NCBI GenBank assembly: GCA_965644315.1
Contig: CBFFRQ010000080.1
Coordinates: 1-64,000 of the forward strand
Direction: 5' to 3'
DNA: 64,000 nt
DNA from: Caecitellus pseudoparvulus
Taxonomy: Eukaryota > Bigyra: Bicosoecida
Below the pieces are notes generated by a model. That model had not been told where the DNA came from, made no database searches, and saw only the letters and a list, made by a program, of their open reading frames with translations. The translations under genes were made by a program, and so were the position numbers. This document shows positions 1-11,263 of this stretch, piece after piece; position 1 is the stretch's first letter, and every line of letters begins with the position of its first letter.

Positions 1-1293
1 CAGGCGGGGGTCGCTGGCCACGTGCTCTGTCGCCTGCACAGTGCGGAACACTGCCCGCGCCACCGGCACCACGTACCGCTGCAGGTCCGCCTGCGGCAAG
101 TGCCCAGCCATGGCCCCGAACACGTTCAGCACCGTGGTGGCCGCTGGTCCGCCCTGCTGCACTGCCGTGTTGCTGAGGCGCTGCAGCAGCCAGAACAGCG
201 GGTCCCGCGCACCACCGTCGTCATCTTGGGCGGTGTGTGTGGAGGGCGAGCTGTCACGCTGCACCGCCTTGCCGCCCACCACCTCCACGCCACCCACGAG
301 CAGGGTGCACTTGCCGGCCAAGCGAGCCGTGCGCTTGGCGAGGTGGGGCGGGATGATGTTGCAGGAGCTGGGCGGCGTCGTGGCGTACAGCCCCACCGCC
401 GTGAACAGCAGCACCCGCGCCAGAGCCGTGCCATGCTCCCTGCTCAACGTCCCGTCCGCCAGCTGCACACAGGCTGCCCGGGCCAGGGCGAACAGGCGCT
501 CATCCCCAGCCAGCCACGCCGCCACGCCAGGCGGTGGGGGGCAGCTCCCCACGCTCGCCACTGCCACGGTGTTCAGGACGGCGCCCAGCCACCTGGCTGC
601 TGCAGCCCGCACCCACGCGTGGAGGAACACCATGATGTCGGTCAGGGCATCCAGAGACGTCCACAGCGCACTGTGCAGCGTGGTAGCAGTGGTGGTGGCG
701 TCAGAATCCTACGCCTTCCCTACCTTGCGCCGCCGCTTCGTGCCGCTGGCAGGCGTACCACCACTGCCACTGCCACTGCCACCAGTGCCAGCCGCTGCCT
801 CGCTCAGCACACGAGGGTGTGCCTCCCACAGACGCTGCAGGAGGGTGCAGGCGTAATTCGCCGTGTCCCACGGCAGGGCTGCGGCAGACTTGCGGGCCTG
901 CGCCTGAGCCGCACGCCGCGCAGCCACGGCAGGCGTCACCGCACGCCTCCACCTGTCCACGCTCCCGTCACACCTGGCATCACTGTCGTGGCCCTCCAGC
1001 TCTCCGCCACCACCCGCCACTTCATTCGGCACGGCACGTGCAGTGTCAGGCGCACTGACCTGCCCCGACCCACCCGCCGCACCCAGCAACGCCAGACTGC
1101 CCCCCACTGCCGCCGTAGCATCCTCCACGTCGCTCACATCACCAGCACCATCATCATCACCCGTCGCTGCGTCTTCCTCCAAGTGCTGAGCGTGCCGCAT
1201 GGCTGCCGAGGCAGCGTCACTCGCCTGTGCCTCCTGCACGCCCTCAGGTACAGGCGCCAGGGCTGATCCATCGCCCCCCTCCCCCTTCCTCAT
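1..1293 (-). CDS. UTP20: UTP20/DRIM-like HEAT-repeat protein, partial at left edge, with an in-frame TAG
   Basis: UTP20 is a giant HEAT-repeat component of the U3 snoRNP (small-subunit processome) in the nucleolus. Reading starts at ATG 1293 and runs off the window. After about 130 disordered residues comes helical text (NYACTLLQRLWEAHP), then a Gly/Ser linker, a basic KRRRK patch, and past 700 helical repeats such as FLHAWVRAAAARWLGAVL and a segment LSREHGTALARVLLF that resemble the C-terminal third of UTP20. The frame is continuous from 1293 to 1 except for one TAG at 709-711. A 15-nt GTAG...TAG gap would remove it in frame but is too short for a normal intron. The upstream 2,000 or so residues of a full UTP20 are absent because a divergent gene begins at 1763. 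It could be a split gene, a paralogue, or damaged by mutation or a base error. Family call moderate. Confidence 0.5.
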
Positions 1294-1762
1294 GTGTGGT
1301 ACGATTTTCGGTATTGGAAGGGTGTCTTGTGGCAGACCACCTCCACCCTGGGAATGCCGTCGAACTCACACTGATCCAATCATCCTGACCCAATACGACA
1401 GCTATCCTCCACAAAGCATTGCCATGAACCACAAGATGTCATGTGTCGAGGCCCTGAAAGCGTGTGCAAGAACTGTCTGCAGGCCAGCTCCCAGACACCG
1501 GGTGCACGGCTGAGAGGAGCTGGATGCCCCCCTCAAGCTGGACACGCGCGTGTCTGGAGCCGGGCACAATTGACAAACCTGGCCCAAAACACCTTAACCT
1601 CCCACCGCACTGCCCCCACACAGCGCCCCCCACGCACACCACTCCAACCCCCCGGTCCTGTCTGCTTTGTGGCAGTCTGACTGGTTGTCAGCGGGCGGGC
1701 CGACACACCCGTGGACCTCCCACCCCTCCTCCCCTGCACTGGTGGCTGGCCAGGGGACGATC
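1294..1762. promoter_or_regulatory. Divergent intergenic region
   Basis: This 469-bp space separates the UTP20-like gene (minus) from the FHA-kinase gene (plus), so it should hold both promoters. It is less GC-extreme than the flanking exons and contains short AT-richer stretches around 1300-1320 and 1575-1600. I see no convincing coding exon, TATA box or RNA gene. Confidence 0.5.
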
Positions 1763-3653
1763 ATGGCCGCCACCGCGCCCACTCCGCCCATCCTGCGCCT
1801 GGTGTCACTGAACGCTGCCATCCCGCACATCGACGTGCATGTGGGTGTGCCGTCGACGCTGGGCCGGGCGCCGGGCCAGGGCGCTGGCGCCGTCACCATC
1901 AACCACCAGAGCGTTTCCTCCCGCCACGCCAGTGTGCTGGCCACTGGCCCGGGATCAGTGCTGGTGACGGACCTGGGCAGCTCGAATGGCACCTTTGTGA
2001 ACCGAAAAATGCGGCTGCAGCCGCATGTCGGCATCACGCTTACTCACGGCATGGAGCTGAGCCTGGTGTTGCCACGCAGCCGCAAGGCCATGGTGCTGGA
2101 AAATGACGTGTCCTTCGTCGTGCATGACATGTCGGTGGTCAAGTCAGGTGCGTGATGCGGCGAGGGCGGCCTCCGGCGTGGTGCGGTTTTTGCTGGGCAA
2201 TCGCCACACTGGCGTGGATGCGGCGGCCTCCTGCGCCACGCGCAGCAGCACACAGCACCTGGCACACACCACACATGAGTCTGCATTGCCCTTCCTCCAC
2301 ACAGACACCGCCATCGCCACGTTGAACGAGGCAGGCCTGCGGGCCAACTACGAATTCCTGAAGGAGCTGGGCGCTGGCACCTTTGGGCAGGTGTACCTGG
2401 TGCGGCACAAGGCCTCTGGCCTACGGTACGCGGCGAAGCTCATCGACAAGGCCCGCATGGCGCAGTTGGCAGGCCCCAATGCCGGCAAGTACTTGCTGGG
2501 TGAGATCACGCTGCTGCACAAGCTGCGGCACCCGCACATCGTGAACATGCACCAGGTGTGCGAGACCAAGACGCATGTCGTCATCCTGCTGCAGTACGCG
2601 ACAGACGGCGACTTGCAGGGGCTGCTGGACAAGTTCCCTCGGGGGGTGGGCGAGACGCCTGCACGCACCATTCTCTCCGCCATCATGACAGCTCTGGCTT
2701 ACCTGCACGAGCACAACGTCATCCACCGCGACCTGAAGCCGGAGAACGTCCTGCTCACGGACAGGTCTGTGGAGTTGCAGTCGCACACTGTGCAGCAGGG
2801 GCCTGGCGCGGCCATACCCTCTGCCGTGGCGCAGGGGGGGGCGGTGGAGGAGGGTGATGACGAGGACCACGATGTGTCCCTGGAGGGTGCCCACACCATC
2901 GCCCTGGCAGAAGGGGGGACATCTCCAGGGGTGGGGACACCCGGTCTCGGAACACCCGGTCTCGGAACACCGGCCATCGCGGAGACGGTGCAGGACGCCC
3001 CCACGCCGCTGCTGCCGAAGCTTGCGGATTTTGGACTGGCCAAGGCCTGTGACGCGCGCGGCATCACGGCGACGGTGTGTGGGACGCCCATTTACACGGC
3101 GCCTGAGATCATGACGCAGGGCGTGGGCGGACAGGGGTATGACGCACGCGTGGACGTGTGGGCGGCAGGGCTGGTGTTGTGGCAGCTGTTGACGGGCGGT
3201 CTGCCCCTGGACCTGCGGCGGGGTGCTGCCCCTCTGCAGAACCAAATTCTGGGCATGGTAAAGAAGGGCTACGTGCTGCCCTTCCCACCCTCCATGCCGG
3301 AGCTGGCGCGGAAATTGCTGTCACGCATGCTGTGCCCCCGCGCCAACCGCCTGACTGCTGCAGGGGTCTTGGCACACCCGTTTCTGACACAAGGCAGCAA
3401 AGTGACCAAATCTCTCGCCCTTGGCCTGGCACGTGCGCCCACTGTCATGCAGGTGTCCCACAGGCCCAAGCTGGACGCAGCGCCAGGTGCGGCGTTGGGC
3501 GGCTCGAAACGCCCCGCGCCAGGCGCCGACGGCGGCAGCTCCTCACGGCAAGGCGCCGCAGTTGCTGCTGCTGCGCGGGGCAGTCGGCGTGTGACTGCGC
3601 GGGCTGCTGCTGCTGCCGGTGCTGTGTCGCCGACGAAGCGCAGCAGGCGTTGA
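1763..3653 (+). CDS. FHA-domain Ser/Thr protein kinase (CHK2/RAD53-like)
   Basis: Two exons, 1763-2147 and 2305-3653 (intron donor GTGCGTG, acceptor CACACAG), give 577 residues. Residues 8-118 form an FHA phosphothreonine-binding domain with the usual GR..., SSRHA and SSNGTFVN signatures. A kinase domain follows: glycine loop GAGTFGQV at 151-158, ATP lysine in AAKLIDK at 173, HRDLKPEN from 269, DFG at 370, then GTPIYTAPEI. FHA followed directly by a kinase is the arrangement of CHK2/RAD53 DNA-damage checkpoint kinases, which phosphorylate repair and cell-cycle targets in the nucleus. Unusual: about 85 acidic, low-complexity residues, including a GTPGL repeat, are inserted between the catalytic loop and DFG. 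The C-terminal tail is basic (SPTKRSRR), fitting nuclear import. Orthology to CHK2 rather than another FHA kinase is inferred. Confidence 0.85.
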
Positions 3654-3773
3654 CTTGCAACGCCAAGCAGGGCCGCCAAAAATCCACTTACACGGCGCAG
3701 CGCGAGCCAGGCGTGTAGAACTGCACATGATACTTGCAAGGCGGGATTGTGTACGTGGTAGCCTTCTGTGCGT

Positions 3774-6700
3774 ATGGCGGCGGGGGGCGGGTACCATGGC
3801 GCAGCCTACACGGTGCTGCACTCGCTGCACTGCTGGAAGCGCCGAAACGTCCTGCCCACCTTCCGCCAGCGCTTCATTCAAGTGGTCATGCACGAGGATG
3901 CCATGTCAGGCGGCGAGCTGTACCACTTGCTGCTGTACAAGCGCCCCAGGGACGCACAGCCACACACGCTGGTGCCTGTGGACGAGGTGAGTGAAACGTT
4001 GGCGAAACGGACGGCTGTGCTCGCAGGTTCGCTGCGACCACTCTGCGCAGGCCTGCGAAGTGAGCGCCTTGGCAGAGGTGCCTTTCATGCCCTGTGCCAG
4101 TGGTGGCCGACAAGAGGAGGAGCCTGTGGAGGCGGCGGGCGGCGCCATTCGCAAGCTGCCCAGCTTCAGCGAAAGCAGCGCAGCCAGCGCGTGGGTGTCT
4201 GAGGACTCCAGCGCCTTCCAAGCACACCTGCGGCAGGCCACGGGGCCCAGCGGCGAGGGATCAGGGGACGACGCACCTACGTTCCGTTTCGAGGTGCAGT
4301 TCCGCCCACGGGGGGCGGGGCACACGCAGCGCATCACGCTCGCCACCGGCACCCTGCGGCAACGCGAGCAGCTCACGGGCCTCCTGCGGCGCATCGCGGC
4401 GACGGGGACGCACCGCACCCCCCCCTCGTCGGTCATGGCATCCCCCCTCGCGCGGGCGGCAGCGGCGCGCCCGACCACGCCAGAGACGGCTGACCCCGCC
4501 GCAGCCACGCTGCCAGGCAGCAGCGTCTCGCGGCGGTCGCTGGCCAGACTGGACACGCCGCCTGCCCTGCCGAGTCACCTGGAGCTGCTGGAGTCACCAG
4601 TGTCGCAGGTGGGGGGGCTGTCCCCCCGCCCCCGCCACGCGCGTCACCTCTCACTCCGCGCACAGCGGGCGTCGTCGTCGGAGGAGGAGGTGGACCTGGT
4701 GCGTTTCATGGATGACGACGTAGCGGGTGACGGCGGGGAGCGAGCTCAGGGCCCCCTCCCCAGAGGCCCTGCTCCCCCCCCTCCGCCCGCTCCAGCCCCC
4801 CCCGATGCTGCCCATGCCTTGTTGGAGGGTTGCCAGAGGCAGTGGCAGGGGCTGCCCCCCCCCCCAGTGTCCGTGGGACCCCCTGCTCCTGGGCATGGCT
4901 GCGCTGGCGCTGGGGGCGGAGCAGCGTCTGCGTGGGTGGGGGGCGGTGGGGGATGTGCGGGAGGGGGGTCTGGTGGGGGGTGGAGGGGGGGTCGCCCCGC
5001 CCCCCCGCCGCCCCCCCTCCTGGTCCTGGGGCGGCGACAGCGACAACGGCAGCCTGCCCCCCCCCTCGGCAGAGGAGGCGGTGCAGCTGGACATGGGCCC
5101 AGCCGTGCGTGCGGAATTAGCGCAGCAGGCGCCCGCTGCAGATCCAGGCATGGCTGCGCTGGAGTGTGCAGCAGCCAGCATGCGCCAGGCTGCAACGCCG
5201 GCCCTGGCAGACATTGCCCAGCGCGTAGCACGGGCGGGGCCGTGGGTTGGTCAGGGGGGCCTTGCCGCTGCAGCTGGCGCCTGGCGCCGCCTCGTCACCA
5301 ACACAGCGCTGAGTGTGACGCCAAGCGCAGCGCACGGGAAGCCAGCACTGGTCATGGCGTCAGCTGCACCCACAGACAGCATTCTGGCCGGTGGAAGTGG
5401 GGTGAGCCCTGTGGAGGTGCGGGCGGGGGGTCATTTTCCGCACTCTCGCGCAGCCCTGCTGCGTTTCCTGTGGGACCCCCGCCACCGCAGCACGCTGGAC
5501 CCCTGGGTGGCGCAAGTCACGCCCCTGCGCACAATTGCAAGGTGTGCGGACCCAGTTGCAGCCGTTCGCAAGGCGCTGGGGCGGTCAGCAGGCCCCATTG
5601 ACACCTCGCCCACCCACGCCATCGCCGCCGCAGCCACCACCTGGTGGGGCAGCGGCGACAGGGCAAATTGGGTCGCCCGCGAAGCTGCCCGGGCTGGCAC
5701 CTCTGCCCTGCCCGTGGTGACGAACGAGCATGGCATGCCTGCCTGCCACACGGTGCTGCAGCACACCCTCCTGCTGCCGCTGCGCCGCGTTTCGCGGCAG
5801 CACTCCGTGCGAAACGCTCCCGCTGCAGGCGGCACGAGCCTGTCCCTGCTGCACTGGCAAGTGGACCCACCCGAGCATGGTGGGCGGCTGTACATTGTAG
5901 AAGCGTCTGTTCCGCCCCCCGACGAGTGTGACTTGCCGCTCGGGCCTGCAGGCGCTGGCTCAGGGCGTTTGAACCCTGTGCGCGCCGCCGCCCAAGCTGT
6001 GCACGCTGACCCAGCTGTGCTGGCAGCGAAGCAGCGCACGGCAGAGGCAGGGGGGGGCTTCCAAGTGGACGTGCACGTGCGTGCGTGGATCATCACCCCT
6101 CGCAGCGGCGCCCAGTCTGCGGAAGCAGCAGTGCGCAGCAGACAAGCGGCGTTTCTCGCCGCCGTGCGCGCCAGCGCAGCGTCCGGTGACTTGGCGCCGC
6201 TGCGGCAGTGGCAAGAGCACCCGTCGCCGCAGAGGGCAACTGCGACATTCGACACGGATGCAGGGGGTTGCGACGTCACGTTTCTGGAGAGTTTCCGGGT
6301 ATTGGCAGCTGAGGGCGCCTCGCAGCGCCGCCTGGACGTGCCATGGGCGAGCCTCACTGCAGCATGTGCTGCGCGGGCAAGTGACATGCTGAGCGCTCTG
6401 CGTGGGGCACTGGAAGCAGCACCTGCCCCTGCACTGCACTTGCCGCTGTCTCAGCTGTGTGTGACAGGGCACCCTGTCCCGCTCACTGCCAGCGCGTCAG
6501 CGGCAAGTGCAGTGCAGGAGGAGCTGCACCCAGTGCAGCCGAGTGGTGCACGGCTCATGTGGCCTGTGCTGAGCCTCCTGGCGGCAGGGGCCAGCAGACA
6601 CCACGTAAGCTCCCTGCGCCGGTGGTGGCGGGCCATCGCTCCGGTTGTGTGGGGGCGCGCTCTGCGCAGTGGCGTGCCGCCTGCACACGCGTTGCGTTGT

Positions 6701-7510
6701 TCCGCAGGTCTGCGCTGCCCCATTCCACACCCCTCCAATACGCCCACACACGTGCCAGCGCTGTCCTTACTGGAGAGCTGCAAAGAAAACGCCGCCAGCG
6801 TCGTGTGGGCACACCGTCTGGGCTGGGTGGACGCTGACCTCGCCCGGGCTGTGCTGCGCCTGCCGCTGCCACAAGGCGGCAGTGATGTGCGCACGGCTGG
6901 CGCACCCCACGCTCCGCCCCGCCCCCGCACAGCCAGCCAGGAGGAAATCACACACGACACAGTGCAAGCCCTGATGCACGTGACGCTGGGCCGGCGTGCC
7001 TCTGTTGCAGCGCAGCACGCTCTGCGGCGGCTGTCTTCAGCGGTGACCCTTCTCAGTCCCCGCGTTGCAGGGGAGAGTGACTCGGCGAGTCACTCGGCCG
7101 ACCACCCCCCCAGCCCCCAGGCCGTGGAGGAGCTGGCAGTGCAGCGCATGCTGGGTGTCGTCATGCTGGGCCTCATCCTCGCCACCGCCCTATTGAATGC
7201 TTCTCAGCTGGCGGCCGCAGCTGACTGGGCCGTGTTGACTCCGGTGACTTGGGGTGTGGCGTGGGCGGCACGCGCCACAGGCCTGCACGCGATGCCAGGC
7301 AGCGCCCACGTGGCCAGTGCCTGGGCCCTCGTGCAGTGGCCGCTGGCCCTGCTCATCGCCACCGCTGCCCTGCTGCCGCTGGCTGTGACCGCCTCAGGAC
7401 ATGCCGTGTTCCAGGCGCCAAGGCTGCTGAGGGCCGGGGCGGCCTGGCTGGGGGGGGCACGGACAACGGCCGACGACGGCACAGACTCGGCCGCGAAGAA
7501 AAATGCATGA
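3774..7510 (+). CDS. PH-START lipid-binding protein with two C-terminal membrane helices
   Basis: Exon model 3774-3986, 4027-4726, 5073-7510 (1,116 residues). The N terminus reads like a PH domain (CWKRRNVLPTFRQRF ... LYHLLLYKRP; closing helix LRQREQLTGLLRRIAATG). The middle resembles a START lipid-transfer fold: LLRFLWDPRHRSTLDPWV, LSLLHWQVDPPEHGGRLYIV and VHVRAWIITP. Two hydrophobic helices lie at about 7150-7200 and 7330-7390 before a short polar tail. PH plus START plus a membrane anchor suggests lipid sensing or transfer at a membrane contact site; the ligand is unknown. The first intron (GTGAGTG...CGCAG) is clear. The second, 4727-5072, is my choice to join two frames; it covers proline-coding poly-C and ends CTCGGCAG. 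A homopolymer length error near 4853 is the alternative. Confidence 0.65.
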
Positions 7511-7625
7511 ACTCGATCATGCTGTGCCAATGAATGGCCCAAAAGCTGTGTCGTGTGCAGGCCCAGCTGCCCAGTGCCGTGGTCGCAAATTGCGTGGTGT
7601 GAGCGTCTAGCCCACCTCCACAGCC

Positions 7626-9174
7626 ATGGCCAGCGAGACAGGAGGGAGCGCCGCGCCCACGCTGCACTTTGTGGATAACTTCACCTTTGAGCGGCTCTCT
7701 GACTGCGTCTTCAAGGTGGTGCAGGTGCAGGGGCTCGCGGCGTGTCGGCGTTTCGTCTCCGTTTCACCCCGCCAACCGCGCCGCCGCACAGGCCGACCAC
7801 TGCGGCGAGTTCCCCTTCTTCTACGTCATCCTGGGCTCCGACAAGATCATTGTCATTGACACGGGTGTGGGGCCGCCTTCTGGCGAGATCGGCGCCGCGG
7901 CAGCTGCTGCAGCGCCGCAAGCCAAGCGCAGCCTGCGAGCCATCCTGGACGAGCAGCTGAACCCGGCGGGGCTGCCGTACAAGATCCTGGCCACGCACGT
8001 GCACTACGACCACATTGGAAACGTTGCAGGCTTTGCAGACGAGGCTGGGCATGTGGACGTGGCCATGGGTGACGGCGACAAGGAGTACGCGAGCCGCATT
8101 GCGGATTTTGCATGTGGCGCTGCTCGGGGTGCGCGGGTGGCGCCCTTCACCGTCACGCAGTGGCTGGCGCCGGGGGAGGAGGTGTTCCTGGACGATTCCC
8201 GCCCCTGCGCCTGGAACGCCGTGCGAGCCCTGCCCACTCCCGGCCACACCCCCGACGGCACGGCGTACTTCTTTCCCCGTGAGGGGCGCCTCTTCGTGGC
8301 GGACACGGTGTATCCCTTCACAGCCATCTCGCTGCTGTGTCGGGGGTCCTCCTTGCCAGGGTACGCGGGGTCCATCACCAACCTGCTGCAGGTGGTGGAT
8401 GAGGCGGAGGAGGGGGGGAGGCCCCCCCCTCCCGAGGATGAGGGGGGGTCGGCGCCCATCACGGCACCCCCCCCCGACATGCCCATTCCAGCCCCCCCTT
8501 CACCCCCCTCATCCCCCCCTCCGGAGGAGGAGGACAAGGGGGGTGATTCCGTCGCGGATGCGGCGGCTGCTGCGTTGGAGGAGCTGACTCCAGCGCAACG
8601 TGAGGCGGTGACGGAACTAGTGAGTGTGTGGCTGGGGCTGGAGGGCGGTCTAGCGGGGGTCTGGCAGATCCACCGTTGGGACCCCCTGGCACTCCTGACC
8701 GTGTGTGACTGGAACGTGGAGGGGGCGGTGGGTATGTGGGGGGACATGGGGCATGCGGGGTTGCGGGGTATGATGCCGGCACCTCACGCCTCCACCTCCG
8801 CCATCGCCGCAGCAGTGGGGGGGGCGGGGTCCACCCCCGACAACGTCGTGCCGGTTGCCCTGGCTCTGCCGGTGGCGGGAGGGGGGGCGAACACCGCCCC
8901 CCCCTACGCCGTCACGCTGGCCTGCGGACACGTGGAGGCGGCACTACCTGCCCGGCCCGCGCTGAAGGACATCTTCGACACGCTGCTGGGCATTGCTGCG
9001 GGAACGGTGAAGCCGAGCAAGGTCCTGGCAATTGCTCCGGAGGCCCCCCCTGCAGGCGACACCGCCGATGGCATCGCCAGCGACGAGCCCTATCCGGAGC
9101 CGGTGGGGGCTGCAGAGTACCACAGCCTGGGGGGCTCCTTTGTCCTGCACCTGCCCTTCCCGCCTGAATTTTAG
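7626..9174 (+). CDS. Metallo-beta-lactamase-fold hydrolase (MBLAC2-like)
   Basis: Exons 7626-7724 and 7792-9174 (67-nt intron) give 493 residues. The zinc-binding HxHxDH motif is THVHYDHIG at 101-109, preceded by VIDTGVG; the next ligand histidine is in GHTPDG near 185 and the bridging Asp in ADTVYPF near 204. This is a complete active site for a metal-dependent hydrolase of the glyoxalase II/MBLAC type. Substrates in this family range from thioesters to acyl-CoA and nucleotides, so none is assigned. From about residue 235 a Pro/Gly/Glu low-complexity insertion of roughly 70 residues interrupts the fold, and the C-terminal 200 residues (GVGGAGSTPDN and similar) are Ala/Gly-rich. No signal peptide, so probably cytosolic. 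It converges on the RNPS1 gene. Confidence 0.8.
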
Positions 9175-9231
9175 CACAATGCATGCATTGACAGCGGTTG
9201 GCAGGGGGTGGGGGCGTGCAACCCCCCCCCC

Positions 9232-10075
9232 TCACATCCGCCTGTGAGGGGGGGAGCGGGACCGCCCCCCCTCACAGGCAGCCCAGTGCGGAAGTTGACG
9301 CCCCCGCCCTCGGGCAGGTGCACCTCGCTGGGGTGGGCCGTCACCATACCTGGGCCCACCCCCCCACCTCCTGTGGTGTGGGGGGGGGGACCGCCCTCTG
9401 CGCATGGGGGGGGGTGGGGACCGCCCCCTCCCCCTCCTGTCCTCGCCCCACCTCCGGGCACCCGGACTGGGGCTGCGGCGATGCCTGCCTCCGTTGGATG
9501 GCGTCATGAGCAGGAGAGTCACTTGCACTGCGTTGCCGTCGATGTTGCCGCCGTGCAGACCGGCCACCACGTCGGCCGCATCTGCTGCCGAGGCCATGGT
9601 CACGTGAGCAAAGCCCTGAGGCGAAGGAGGGGTTGCGGCAGGGTGTGTGTGGAAGGAGGGGTGCGGAGGGGTGAGCAGTCTGGCCGTCACGCACTCGACT
9701 GAGGCCAGTGGCAGCGTCGTGCGGCACCTCCACCGCCAACACCTTGCCAAAGTGGCCTGCAATTTCCGCAATGTGGTCCTTGGTCACGGAGCGCGTCAGA
9801 CAGGCGATGTGCACGGTGGAAGGGGGTAGCACTGGGCTTGTGCTGCGCCTTTCCCTGCCTTCAGGGCGGGAAGGGGGGGTGAAGGACCTCCTGCCGCGTC
9901 CACGCCTGTCGGGCGATGGCGAGCGGCGGCGGCCTTCGTGCCACCTGCGGGGCTCGCCCTGTTCCGGCCCGCCTTGTGCCTGCTTGTGCACTGCACTATC
10001 GTGTGTGGATGCAGCACCCGCGCCTGCCGCAACTGGCGCGTCCCCGTCTGTGGGGACGGCGCTAGGCGCTTGCAT
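9232..10075 (-). CDS. RNPS1: RNPS1-like SR/RRM protein of the exon junction complex
   Basis: Exons 9695-10075 and 9232-9615 on the minus strand (79-nt intron, donor GTGCGTG, acceptor GCCTCAG) give 254 residues. An N-terminal basic/Ser region (RRRSPSPDRRGRGRR) precedes one RRM from about residue 86, which opens with STVHIACLTRSVTKDHIAEI, very close to the RNPS1 consensus. The second exon resumes with GFAHVTM and INGxxVQV-type text, then an Arg/Ser/Pro-rich tail (GRSPPPPMRRGRSPPP). RNPS1 binds spliced mRNA with the exon junction complex and promotes splicing and nonsense-mediated decay. The start was placed at ATG 10075; the triplet three codons upstream is GTG. Confidence 0.85.
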
Positions 10076-10486
10076 GTTGAGCACGGAAATTGGTTCCCCT
10101 CACAACCAGCAAAGCCAGTCCAGCAGGGCAACGCGGGGGCAAAGGCAGGTATTCAGGGGTGTAACTTGACGAGAAATGAAGTCACTCTTTCGTGCTTTGG
10201 TGGGCAGTCGTGTTTGCATTGCGAGGGGCTTTGAGCAAGAGCCAAACACACAGACTGTGTGACCCTCGCCGAGCAATGCCCGCCATTCACCCTGCTTGCC
10301 GCACAGGCGGTCACGAGGGGGCAGCAGGCATGCCTTGGAGACCTGCCAACCGTGTCGTCATTACGCACAGGTGCCGCTCGGGGGTTTCAGGCGCTCCTCA
10401 CCTGCCGAGGCAGCGAACAGCCAGAAGGGACGAACCACACCAAAGGTGTTGAACACGGCAAGTGTGCTGCTGTGGGGAGCAACGCC
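10076..10486. other. Intergenic gap between RNPS1 and MZT1
   Basis: A 411-bp space with both flanking genes on the minus strand, so it should carry the RNPS1 promoter and the MZT1 3' end. It is relatively AT-rich at 10140-10240. No open frame with recognisable protein text, no tRNA-like TTCRANNC box and no clear TATA were found. Confidence 0.4.
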
Positions 10487-10875
10487 CTACTTCTTCCTGT
10501 GCGTGGGGAAATGCCAGGAGAGTGTCGGCGCATGTGCGTGGCTCAGCGTCCACTGTCGCACTGCTCCGGCGTGGCGTTGCAACGCACCCGTGTGCTGCAG
10601 CCTCCGCCTTGACCCGTGCCGCCTCCGCTCGCAGCTCCTTAATCACCGCCGCAAGGGCCTCTGGATTGACACCACAGTCGCACAGCTGCATGATGATGCG
10701 CACGGCATCCCGGTCCAGCCCCGTGTCCAGCAAGTTGGCCAGTTCAAAGCCGGCTGTGCGCGAAACGCCAAGGCGGGTACAGTGACCCCCGCTCACGCGG
10801 TTCGCAGCGACACATGGGCGACGCACCATCCACTGCAGTGTCTGGAAAGCCCTGGCTTGACTCCTTGGCTGCCAT
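10487..10875 (-). CDS. MZT1: Mitotic-spindle organizing protein 1 (MOZART1)
   Basis: Three minus-strand exons, 10827-10875, 10588-10753 and 10487-10496, encode 74 residues. The core ELANLLDTGLDRDAV ... LCDCGVNPEALAAVIKELR is diagnostic of MZT1, which binds gamma-tubulin complex proteins and is needed to recruit gamma-TuRC to microtubule-organizing centres. Intron 1 (73 nt) and intron 2 (91 nt) both start GTGCGT and end GCACAG. The last exon is only 10 nt and supplies Gly-Lys-Lys and the TAG stop; without it the frame would run into unrelated text. Total length matches the family (about 70-85 residues). It is divergent from UTP15. Confidence 0.9.
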
Positions 10876-11263
10876 GGTGGTCAGAGGAGCGTGCAGGCAG
10901 TCGAAAGGTCCGCTGGCGTTTCGCCGGCTGCCGTGAAACGCAAGTTTGCACACAGCCTCAGGCACTGCCGAGCGGCACAGGGCCGTTGAAGAGCAAGCTA
11001 TTTAAAAGGTTCAGGATAAAGTGGTATTCTTTTCCAGCAAGCAGCGTTTTGGTCGGTGGAGCGAGTACCAATTGCTGCGGCGGTGTCACACAAATCGGGA
11101 ACGGAGCAGGCAGTTCAAGAGGCACACAGGCAAACGCGAGACAAAACTGCAACCTGCGACATCCACCACACAGCACCCCTGCATATACCCTTGCCTGTGT
11201 TCAGGCCCCTGTGCAGCCTCTGCGCCAGGCGCCTCGCGCGGCAGCGTGCCTCACGCAACAGGC
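10876..11263. promoter_or_regulatory. Divergent MZT1/UTP15 promoter region with TATA-like box
   Basis: The 388-bp interval has a marked AT-rich box, TATTTAAAAG at 10999-11008, which is rare in this GC-rich sequence. It could serve either gene; it lies about 125 bp from the MZT1 start codon and about 255 bp from that of UTP15. A second AT-rich patch with TTCTTTTCC follows at 11026-11036. No RNA gene was recognised downstream of the box. Confidence 0.4.

Noticed and set aside
22-1266. 414-codon plus-strand frame at the left edge
   Set aside because: His/Arg/Cys-rich shadow of the UTP20-like minus-strand gene, whose helical repeats are clearly protein-like.
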